From Pachypanchax playfairii (lineage: Eukaryota; Chordata; Actinopteri; Cyprinodontiformes; Aplocheilidae): a DNA stretch of 64,000 bases. Of this stretch, positions 55,795 through 64,000 are shown piece after piece. The stretch covers positions 502,773-566,772 of the forward strand of contig SSNP01000196.1 in NCBI GenBank assembly GCA_006937955.1, written 5' to 3'. A program made the translations under genes and the position numbers. The notes beneath the pieces were generated by a model, which worked only from the letters and a program-made list of their open reading frames with translations, was not told the DNA's origin and searched no databases. Each line of letters starts with the position of its first letter. Position 1 is the stretch's first letter.

Positions 55795-56700
55795 CATGGC
55801 AACAGAATTCACAAAAAAACATGAAACCCTGTTAAAATGGCACATAATAGACACAGTAGGATCTGTTACCCCATGTAGTATATTAAAGAAGTCTGCTCAA
55901 TCATTAGAAGTGAACCCTCATGTCAAATTCAATTTTTGGGTTACCATGGCAGCCACACTGAGTCTAAATCCCAGTTTTTTATGGATGTGTGCAGGCTTTT
56001 TCATTATGTTTGTGAAAGGTTTGTGTGAAGTCCAAATTTTGTGCAAAGACAGAATAAGGCTACAGGTTAATCTGCCATTTACCTTCATCCATGACAGACT
56101 GTGATGCATCCAGTTGATATTAGCTCTAAAAGGACAACTGAGAACTAATCTTGCAGCTCTGTTCTGAGCTCTCTGCAGTTTGTCCAGGTCCTTTTTAGCT
56201 GCACTGGACCAGACAACTGGACAGTAATCCAGATGACAAAAAACGAAATATTGTAAATCAAGTTTTCTGGTTTCTGTCAGCATATAATGAGCATTGTGCC
56301 TAATTACCGAAATGCTTCTACTCATTTTATTAACAATTTTGGCAATATATGTAGTCCGTGACATTGTTTGATCTAATGTTATTCCCAACAGTTTTGTCTC
56401 TTTTACTTGTTAAATTTGTTGTCCCTCCAAAAGAGATATCATTAAAAAAAATACTGTGTAACAGAGGACCCAAACAACTTCCTTGGGGAATCCCACACAA
56501 AAGATTGACAGTATTTAAAAGGCAACCATTGAATGCAACACACTGTTTTCTATTAGACAGGTAACAACACACAAAATTAATAGCACAATTTTAAAAACAT
56601 TAGTAAAAGGTCATGATCAACAAGATCAAAAGCTGCACTAACATCCAAAAAAACGAAGTTGGACGAAATGTTTGTTTAAAAGGTGCTTTGTCACACAAAT
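55795..56700 (-). mobile_element. Non-LTR retrotransposon RT relic
   Basis: On the minus strand: SAAFDLVDHDLLL (RT motif A, about 56650-56600), YLSNRKQCVAFNG, GIPQGSCLGPLL (RT motif B), then a deletion across the catalytic-box region, then GITLDQTMSRTTYIAKIV, CHLDYCPVVWSSAAKKDLDK and LQRAQNRAARLVLSCPF. Only the RT and C-terminal parts remain; the active-site box is missing. Confidence 0.8.
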
Positions 56701-57213
56701 TTCATGACTTTGTGGTTATTACACCTGTAATATGAAATATTGTATATCTAAAAAAAATGTCAGGAAAAACTACTTTGTGGACGTTCAAGCACAGACTAAT
56801 CCAACTGCTTGAAAATTGACCATGGCTTGGACCTGTACTCATTAATATTTATAATGATAATTCCCAGTGGCCACTGGCCAATAGAGGGTGCTTGGGGGCT
56901 GCCCTCCCTATTAATAACATGATGTGACAACAAATAAGAAATATTTCTTCTTTTTAATTACATGTATTTAGAGTTAAAAACACTCATATGTAGATTTTTA
57001 TACCAAGAGGATTGTATAAATGATTTCTGAAAGACAAATTACTTTGTAAAATAGGATTTCCTCCTGCATCTTCACTTCTCATATGTCCGCTATTTGGACG
57101 TCTAACCTTGACCCTATTTATACATCAATATGTCATAATGACATCATCATTACCCAACGTCTGATTGGCTGAAGCAATTACACACTATACTGGTTCAGTT
57201 TTCAGCAAGACTC
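56701..57213. other. Unassigned sequence
   Basis: Nothing recognised. TGTAATATGAAATATTGTATATC near 56726 loosely resembles 1290-1315. Confidence 0.3.
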
Positions 57214-57938
57214 GGCCCAGTCCCAATACCCGCACTTGCGCACTTCAAATGCGCGTTCCCGATGAGGGGCGCAAGTGCGTAGGGTGTCCCCATTCTCCAA
57301 GAGTGGAGAGTCGTGCCCTTGGCTCCGCCCCTTTCGAACGCTTGATCCGCACTTCGCTGAAACCCGCATCATAGTCGACTTCAGTGAAGGGTATTACCCA
57401 CAATGCATTGCTGTGTGTGAATTTTGACGGAAGAAGAAGGAAGTGGAACCATAAACTCATTGGTGGAACCATCCAGACCCAAAAAAACATTTTCTCAAGT
57501 GTAGACTGCAAATAATCAATATTTCATTTTATCATCTAGATGTGTAATTACAATCGATTGATTCTCTGTTGGAAAGATGTGTCATATATCTGATAAAAAT
57601 ATCATTAATTAATAACTGACGTGTATTTTCGGACTTGATATACTAACAGTTTAATCACTTATCCTGTCTTATATACCTCATTTGTTTCCTGTGCTTCATT
57701 ATCCTCAAAATAAACGTTTGTTGGATTTTAAAAATCATTCCTAGTATGAAAATAGCGCAAACAGCGATTGGTACTGCCATTTTGGTTGTCATGGAGAAAG
57801 AACGCTGTAGCACGTAGTGTTCGCTGTCCCAAATATGTGCGCACTTGTTCACTACGCACTTCGAACCCTTACATGCCCTTCTGCTAAGTGCACTTCGTGG
57901 AAGACCGTAGGGTGCAGTGTGGGTATTGGGACAGGGCC
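57214..57938. mobile_element. 0.7-kb TIR element, superfamily unclear
   Basis: Ends GGCCCAGTCCCAATACCCGC and (inverse) GGCCCTGTCCCAATACCCAC. The subterminal regions are GC-rich with repeated GCGCACTT/GTGCGCAAG motifs in both orientations. No clear target duplication, so not assigned to a superfamily. Confidence 0.65.
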
Positions 57939-58950
57939 TAACTGTGAAAGCAACTCTTCACAACTCTATTCAGAACCCCTAAACCCAATTATTAAACCCA
58001 TTGCTTTATTTTTTTTCTTCACTATCTAAACCTACGCTCAGTATCTTGTTGCTATGCACCGTTAAAGTAGTAGCAATCCGTTTGTGATGTGTTTGATTAT
58101 GCTGAGCCAATATGGAGTTTATTTTGCATATTTATTATTCAATCAAAAAAAGGGTGGTCAAACAAAAAATAAATAGCTGAAACCAAAAATCTTAAAAATT
58201 TAAGCAAAACTGACCTAAAACACTTTAAATTCACATCATATTATTTTGTTTGAATTCCAATTTTTTTCTTTGAAAGAGACAAAAAAAATGTGAAACTGGA
58301 AGTTCGTTTGAGTGAAATTTTGTTTGCCAATCTCCATCTTTTGCTTTTGAAACTTTTTTGTTTGTTTGAAACGAAATCGTGCATCATGGGCGGGCCCTTC
58401 TACTGGAAATAAAAGACCTTTCTTTATTGGCTGGTGACACGGAAGTGAGCCCCGCCAGACACATCGCCGGCAGCAGTGTTACTAAATTGGGCGATTTTCC
58501 TCCCCATTGGGCTTCTTTTAGCCACACCTGGCGGGGAAAAAATGCATTGGGCGGGTGGATGAAAATTGGGCTGCTTTTGCCCACATTCGGTGGGTTTTTT
58601 AACATTGTGGAAAGAGAACATTAACAAAGAGCACATTAAAATTGTGAAAAGAGTACATCACCCTCTCGTTTACATACACCTCTCTCAACATGCGCTACGT
58701 GATTTGTTTATCTGTACCTGTGCTACGTGTAGTGTCCTCTGATCGGTTTATCGCTGCCATTGTTATATAGCGGTCAGTGGGAAATGATCAGATATAAACT
58801 GGAGTGCGCTTGCCGAAGTTGCAGAAATCCAACATTTTAATAGATTTTGGATATCGGTGAACACATATTTGAGACGCTCTTTTTTTTTTCGAAAATTCGA
58901 GGATCTTGGATGCGCCTACTCTCCGTTAGAAGCTGAAGCTGGAAACATGC
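57939..58950. other. Unassigned sequence with short internal repeats
   Basis: No gene. ATTGGGC-type motifs recur between 58489 and 58590 (ATTGGGCGATTTT, CATTGGGCTTC, CATTGGGCGGG, ATTGGGCTGCTTTTG), each followed by a related G/T-rich stretch. Confidence 0.35.
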
Positions 58951-58974
58951 CAAAGTGGGGAAAATACAATATCA

Positions 58975-59083
58975 AGTGCACACGTTGAGAGAGCATTTTC
59001 CCAAGTGACACTGCTAAAAGATGACGCCACAAATCGCATGGGATTACAGCTCCTTTCCAGCCTCATGGATGTGCCTCTGGTTT
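58975..59083 (+). pseudogene. Possible hAT transposase dimerisation fragment
   Basis: A short frame AHVERAFSQVTLLKDDATNR continues to MGLQLLSSLMDVPL and a stop. The ERAFS...NRM pattern is that of the C-terminal dimerisation region of hAT transposases. Too short for more than a suggestion. Confidence 0.4.
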
Positions 59084-59483
59084 GAGCAGAAACAGACTGA
59101 CGTCTGCTAGCTACTTTCAAACCTTCCCGGTGTCGTGCCATAAAGTGATCTTCTGCCATAAACTGATCGGCACTCATCGGCGGTGCGGGAGCGCACACGG
59201 CGTTCCCCGGTTCAAGCGTAACCACTGGATAAAACAGGATACTTTGTCCATATATGAACGGATAAAGTGTGCCGTGAAATGTCAGTGTTTTTGACAGATT
59301 TTCAGCTTTTGCCGACGGAGATGTGTCCTGTAAGGGATTTTCACTTAATCTAAACCTGGCTATTCGTCAGTTTAAACTTATGTTTGAATTGAGAAAATGA
59401 AGTACATTTATTACAACTTATGACTTGTTGATTGAATAAAATCCTAACTACACATATTAAAAACTAAATGGTAACTTCATATC

Positions 59484-60240
59484 TTTTTAAGGTGGAACAT
59501 ATTTTTTAAAATGGTATTTTCTCTTGCCATAAATTGATCAGGGCCTATATAATGTGCACAAATATCTGGAATCTCTCTGGAATTAAACTAATTTATTCCT
59601 AATACTCAAACTACAGAGATTTAAGGCCACCTGAGACACCCTGTATCTTTTTAAGGTGGAATATATCTTTAAAAATTGTATTTTGTCTTGCCATAAATTG
59701 ATCAGGGCCAATATAATGTGCACAACATCTGGAATCTCTCTGGTAATATACTCATTTATTCCTAATACTCAAACTACACAGATTTAAGGCCACCTGAGAC
59801 ACCCTGTATCTTTTTAAGGTGGAATATATCTTTAAAATTTGTATTTTGTCTTGCCATAAATTGATCAGGGCCAATATAATGTGCACAACGTCTGGAATCT
59901 CTCTGGTAATATACTCATTTATTCCTAATACTCAAACTACACAGATTTAAGGCCACCTGAGACACCCTGTATCTTTTTAAGGTGGAATATATCTTTAAAA
60001 ATTGTATTTTGTCTTGCCATAAATTGATCAGGGCCTATATAATGTGCACAACATCTGGAATCTCTCTGGAATTAAACTCATTTATTCCTAATACTCAAAC
60101 TACACATATTTAAGGTCACTTGGGATACCCCGTATCTTTTTAAGGTGGAATATATCTTTAAAAATTGTATTTTTCATTGCCATAAATTGATCAGGGCCTA
60201 TATAATGTGCACAACATCTGGAATTTCCCTGGTAAATGAA
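59484..60240 (+). repeat. 163-bp tandem repeat array
   Basis: The block starting TTTTTAAGGTGGAATATATC recurs at 59484, 59648, 59811, 59974 and 60137, a spacing of 163-164 bp, about 4.6 units. Each unit contains GCCATAAATTGATCAGGGCC and ATATAATGTGCACAAC. Related units reappear at 61225-61445 directly before the integrase 5' exon. Confidence 0.95.
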
Positions 60241-60756
60241 TATTCATGATCATTTATTATTGTCTGTTTATTATTTAATGTTGAATATGACCTTAAAATT
60301 AGTATTTTAAATGTGATTATGTATTTTTTATTACAGTTTTATTGATTTATTTTACATAAATCTAGACATATTCTATGTGAAGCACTTTTGTCAATATTTT
60401 CTCTTGTTAGAAATTTCTCATAAATAAACTTTGATCTGATTTTTTCATGACTGTCATGAATCGATCAAGAATTTTTTTAAACTCCTTTTCCTGCTCGCTT
60501 AGCTGTCCCTCAGTAGGCCTTTACTCAGCGCAGTTTATATTTCACTGCAATACACGCTAGATAAGAAGCTAGACGAGACCAGGCATTTCTCATCATGGAT
60601 GAAACTCTCTACAAAAATATTTACAACTTTAACATCAATGGAACTTTTCCGGATGGCCTGTCACCCTCTCAAAAGTCCAACTTTCGAAGAAAAGCAAGTG
60701 CATTCGAAGTGCAAGGTAAGCTTGTTTGCACAGAACTTTCCAGCACCCAATCTTCC
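60005..60756 (+). repeat. Duplicated 5' block of the integrase gene, copy 1
   Basis: About 750 bp nearly identical to 61225-61977, covering two 163-bp units, the upstream region, the first coding exon and its donor. Diverges abruptly after CAGCACCCAATCTTCC. Confidence 0.95.
60595..60715 (+). pseudogene. Duplicate first exon of the integrase gene
   Basis: Encodes MDETLYKNIYNFNINGTFPD and on to VQ before GTAAGC, the same as 61816-61936 except Ser for Thr and Glu for Lys. No matching downstream exons lie between it and the N at 61224, so it is either an alternative first exon or an assembly or genomic duplicate. Confidence 0.7.
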
Positions 60757-60911
60757 AAATCTTTTTCATTTTAATGGATCTGGAACATTTTCACCGGTTT
60801 AAAATCACGATCAACCAACCCAGTGGAATATAAACCCCATCTGAATAAGAGATCATCCTGCAATTTCTTTTCTCCTCCCTCTCTTCCTCCCCCTCCTCTC
60901 TCTTCCTCCTC

Positions 60912-61222
60912 CCCTCATACTACTACTACTACTACTACTACTGTCATTTAGCAGACGCTTTTATCCAAAGCGACTTACATTGAGATCCCAGCCATCTTCC
61001 TCAACCACACCTCCCTTCTGCCTCACACTTGCCTCACCTACAACCCAACACACACACCCCAATCACATTCACTCCAAACACGCTCATACGAGCCACTAAT
61101 CTGCCTGCTGTCCAGCCTCGTCTCTCTATGGGATGTGAACCCACGGCCTCCATCACTCATGTCTTTTTTTTATTTTATTTCATGTGTGGCCAAATGGAAG
61201 AGAAAACATTAATCCAAGTCTG
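60912..61222 (-). mobile_element. L2-type LINE/SINE tail, reverse orientation
   Basis: On the minus strand it ends with TAAGTCGCTTTGGATAAAAG and CGTCTGCTAAATGACAG plus an AGT microsatellite, as in the L2 copy at 12400-12457. The sequence before the tail differs from that copy, so it may be another subfamily. It ends at the N at 61224. Confidence 0.65.
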
Positions 61223-61223
61223 G

Positions 61224-61224
61224 N
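61224..61224. other. Single N, probable contig join
   Basis: One N between the L2 tail and the second duplicate block. Its location at the duplication boundary suggests a join of unknown size. Confidence 0.85.
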
Positions 61225-61977
61225 GTATTTTTCATTGCCATAAATTGATCAGGGCCTATATAATATGCACAACATCTGGAATCTCTCTGGAATTAAACTC
61301 ATTTATTCTTAATACTCAAACTACACACATTTAAGGCCACCTGGGACAACCCGTATCTTTTTAAGGTGGAATATATCTTTAAAAATGGTATTTTTCATTG
61401 CCATAAATTGATCAGGGCCAATATAATGTGCACAACATCTGGAATTTCCTTGGTAAATGAATATTCATGATCATTTATTATTGTCTGTTTATTATTTAAT
61501 GTTGAATATGACCTTAAAATTAGTATTTTAAATGTGATTATGTATTTTTTATTACAGTTTTATTGATTTATTTTACATAAATCTAGACATATTCTATGTG
61601 AAGCACTTTTGTCAATATTTTCTCTTGTTAGAAATTTCTCATAAATAAACTTTGATCTGATTTTTTCATGACTGTCATGAATCGATCAAGAATTTTTTTA
61701 AACTCCTTTTCCTGCTCGCTTAGCTGTCCCTCAGTAGGCCTTTACTCAGCGCAGTTTATATTTCACCGCAATACACGCTAGATAAGAAGCTAGACGAGAC
61801 CAGGCATTTCTCATCATGGATGAAACTCTCTACAAAAATATTTACAACTTTAACATCAATGGAACTTTTCCGGATGGCCTGTCACCCTCTCAAAAGACCA
61901 ACTTTCGAAGAAAAGCAAGTGCATTCAAAGTGCAAGGTAAGCTTGTTTGCACAGAACTTTCCAGCACCCAATCTTCC
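61225..61977 (+). repeat. Duplicated 5' block of the integrase gene, copy 2
   Basis: Partner of 60005-60756; this copy leads into the remaining exons of the gene. Confidence 0.95.
61816..61936 (+). CDS. Integrase gene exon 1
   Basis: ATG at 61816; 40 codons plus one base, donor AAG-GTAAGC. An Asn/Lys-rich leader with no recognised domain. Confidence 0.8.
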
Positions 61978-64000
61978 GTGATAGATTGAAGATAACCATT
62001 ACATCAGTCTCTTTTTTGTTGTTGTTGTTGTTGCAGAATGTTGTATTCATTTTAATTTACACTTATTTGTGCAGAGCTTTATCGTGACTTCAGGTAATTA
62101 ATACTGATTTATTATCGTTAGCCTACTGCTCAGATATCAAACCTCTTTGTCAGGTTATGGCCTATTTGTGGTACATTTTGGGTTTCTTATTGCAGATGTA
62201 ACAAAAGCAAAAGGCTTTGGCTAACTTGTGGCATTCTTATTATGGTTCGCTATGAATCATAATGGTGCGCTACACGATGGTAATTAGTTTAATGGAGAGG
62301 TTGGAATACCAAGATATTGCATGGTGTAGAGCTGAAAGGTTTATGATCATAGCGATACAGACAGTCGTATCATCATATTTATTAATTAAATTATAAGAAA
62401 AATATTTTTCCCAAGAATGATTCAAATTTACTTTTAAACAAAAATGTTGATAAAGTTTGTTGGGTCTATTATAGTAATTTTGATGAGCAAACTCAATTTT
62501 TTTTTCTCTTTATTACAGATGGAAAGTTATTTTATGTAAAGCTCCATGGCACAACTCGGCAGAAAGTCTTGGTGTTATGCGGCCCAGAAAAGGTTAATGA
62601 CGTCTTTAAAGATTTCCATGCCAGCAGCACAGGTGCCCATTGTGGACAAAAGAAAACCAGAGAGGCAATCGCCCAAAGATTCTACTGGCCTGGAATGTCA
62701 GAAGACATCTATAAGTGGGTCTGTATGTTGGTACTTTTATGTGCAATGTTATTTTTCATAATAAGTATTTGGCAAATAATTTCATGAAAACTTACCATTA
62801 AGTTTTCTTACCACTAATCACCATTGGTCTTTGGCCTTTGATTATGTAAATATTAAAACTGATATAATGGGATTACATAACAAAACAATTTGTTGCTGTA
62901 TTAATTTCATAGTAATATATTTTTTGGGCAACCTAGGTTAGTCAGTGTGTGGCATGCCAGGCCAGTAAGGCCATTATAAAACAAGAAGGGGAATATACGC
63001 CAATCAAAGTAAGTTCATGTTGTGCTTTTTAAAGAAGATATTCATTTTTGGTCAGGAGAGAAGACACTAACATAAATGTATGTTTTAATGGTGTTTTTAT
63101 TTTAAAGGTTACACAGCCATTCGAATTGGTTGGGATGGACTTGATCGGCAAGTTAAAAACCACATCAGGCGGGAATCAGTACATATGTGTACTCATTGAT
63201 TATTTAACAAAATGGCCACAAGCTTATGAAATTAAAAGCAAGAGTGCAGAGGAGGTGACACAGTGCCTATTAAAATTTGTTTATCAGTTCGAGGCACCTA
63301 AAAGAATCCTGACAGATCAAGGAAAAGAATTTGTCAATGAGGTATGAATACATACTTACATACAAATGTTTGTTCCAAAGTATTAAACAATAGTTAATGA
63401 TTGATGGGATTTATTTTCTTGTAGTATGTTGTAAAGGATTTTGTGTTTGTTTACTCTTACAGATCAACAGAAAGGTCTGTGAAATGTTGGATATTAAAAG
63501 GAGTTTATGTGCTCCATACCATCCCCAGACCAATGGTTTAGTTGAAAGAATGAATGGAACCATTCAGAGGTACAAAATTCCTCTCACTCTTTATTTATAT
63601 TTACTTAAAATGCTTTTGCATCAGTATCACAATCAACAACCACAGTGTTATAATTTTCCCTGTTGTACCCCAAAGAGCACTGTCAAAACTAGTGGACAAC
63701 AAACCAGAAGAATGGGACAAACATCTGGATGCTGTTATGTTTGGCCTTAGAACTAAGCGCCAAGTAACAACGAAAATTTCACCATATTTCATGATGTTTG
63801 GAAGAGAGGCAAGGTACCCCACAGAAATCCCAGAAGAGTATCAGGTGAGATTACCTGCAGACATTTTTAAATTAAGAGATCATGTAATTTTGATGCATGC
63901 ATAGTGAAAGTGTCAAAACCTTTATCTAAAGGTTGATCCATCGATTGAAAAACATGTTTCTGTTGAAGAAATGACAGAAAACATTGTACAAATGGATGTA
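61816..64000 (+). CDS. Intron-containing gypsy-type integrase, GIN-like (3' end outside window)
   Basis: At least seven exons join in phase to about 324 residues: a leader (MDETLYKNIY...), an HHCC zinc finger (H-x6-H-x29-C-x2-C, from FHASSTGAHCGQKK to SQCVACQ), and the catalytic core with Asp in VGMDLIGKL, Asp in ILTDQGKEF and Glu in NGLVERMNG, 35 residues between the last two (DD35E). No reverse transcriptase, protease or LTR is seen nearby. Known sources of such genes are the vertebrate GIN genes and GINGER-class DNA transposons, both carrying gypsy-like integrases without RT. All catalytic residues are present, so loss of activity is not evident. A C-terminal GPY/F module, if any, would be beyond the window. 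Confidence 0.85.
61978..62518. other. Intron 1 of the integrase gene
   Basis: AT-rich, with a GTT microsatellite piece near 62017. No second gene or bounded repeat. Confidence 0.6.
62519..62718 (+). CDS. Integrase gene exon 2: start of HHCC finger
   Basis: Acceptor TTTATTACAG, donor TGG-GTCTGT (weak). Encodes DGKLFYVKLHGTTRQKVLVL through GAHCGQKKTREAIAQRFYWP and MSEDIYKW, with both His of the finger. Confidence 0.85.
62937..63008 (+). CDS. Integrase gene exon 3: CxxC of the finger
   Basis: Acceptor GCAACCTAG, donor AAA-GTAAGT. Encodes VSQCVACQASKAIIKQEGEY TPIK, supplying both Cys ligands. Exactly 24 codons, phase 0 on both sides. Confidence 0.85.
63108..63341 (+). CDS. Integrase gene exon 4: core with two catalytic Asp
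   Basis: Acceptor ATTTTAAAG, donor GAG-GTATGA. Encodes PFELVGMDLIGKLKTTSGGN, YICVLIDYLTKWPQAYEI and RILTDQGKEFVNE. 78 codons, phase 0. Confidence 0.95.
63463..63569 (+). CDS. Integrase gene exon 5: catalytic Glu
   Basis: Acceptor ACTCTTACAG, donor CAGAG-GTACAA. Encodes INRKVCEMLDIKRSLCAPYH and PQTNGLVERMNGTIQ, with the catalytic Glu. Confidence 0.95.
63676..63844 (+). CDS. Integrase gene exon 6: end of core
   Basis: Acceptor TACCCCAAAG, donor CAG-GTGAGA. Encodes ALSKLVDNKPEEWDKHLDAV, GLRTKRQVTTKISPYFMMFG and REARYPTEIPEEYQ, typical of the C-terminal helices of gypsy-type integrase cores. Confidence 0.9.
63932..64000 (+). CDS. Integrase gene exon 7 (cut by window edge)
   Basis: Acceptor TATCTAAAG. 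Encodes VDPSIEKHVSVEEMTENIVQ and continues open to the edge, in phase with exon 6. Confidence 0.7.

Noticed and set aside
58379..58636. Short frames on both strands near 58.4-58.6 kb
   Set aside because: No domain; repeated ATTGGGC-type motifs explain the open frames.
63048..63107. Methionine-started extension upstream of integrase exon 4
   Set aside because: A clear acceptor (TTTTAAAG) and phase match to exon 3 show this is intron.

Overview
The window is vertebrate nuclear DNA, almost certainly from a teleost fish. It has a spliced host gene with GT-AG introns, fish-type tRNA-derived SINEs, L2- and Rex1-like LINE fragments, several Tc1-like transposons and many short terminal-inverted-repeat elements. 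Two runs of N (2098-2107 and 61224) show it comes from a draft assembly. There is nothing prokaryotic, no CRISPR array and no rRNA or functional tRNA gene that I can see.

Two cellular-type genes can be supported. The first is RBM27, on the plus strand from 13111 to 38811. I could place 19 consecutive coding exons by matching splice sites and reading phase; they encode about 976 residues down to the stop codon. The domain order is: C-terminal half of the N-terminal PWI-like fold, RS/RD-rich stretch, CCCH zinc finger, proline-rich linker, RRM, coiled coil, RG-rich patch, second RRM and acidic tail ending ESRSWRR. The first one or two coding exons (about 60 residues) were not found in the window. 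The second gene runs off the right edge (61816 to beyond 64000, plus strand). It is an intron-rich gypsy-type integrase with an HHCC finger and a DD35E core in at least seven phase-compatible exons, with no reverse transcriptase. This points to a GIN-like domesticated integrase or a GINGER-class DNA transposon. Its 5' exon and upstream DNA are duplicated around an assembly gap.

Most of the rest is mobile DNA. 1-13110: L2 endonuclease fragment, a hAT-like element broken by an L2 tail and an N gap, a 213-bp hAT-type MITE, a SINE, an intact Tc1, and a three-deep nest (older intronic repeat, then pogo/Tigger-like element, then a second intact Tc1 family). 13111-38811: RBM27 introns loaded with SINEs, a Harbinger-like MITE, a hAT element hit by a Tc1, a THAP-domain element, a 2.1-kb sense LINE relic, two more 213-bp MITEs, a pogo-like element and a TTAA-flanked element with a long pentanucleotide repeat. 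38812-43012: RBM27 3' UTR and a third copy of the first Tc1. 43260-61220: repeat graveyard with LINE relics, a decayed mariner-type transposase, two hAT elements (one with a BED-finger relic), a gypsy integrase relic, a SINE with perfect target duplications, a 0.7-kb TIR element and a 163-bp tandem array. 61225-64000: the integrase gene.

Four transposase reading frames (three nearly identical copies of one Tc1 family, one of another) are full length with complete DD34E triads. Several insertions show exact target-site duplications, and one can be checked against an empty-site copy elsewhere in the window.
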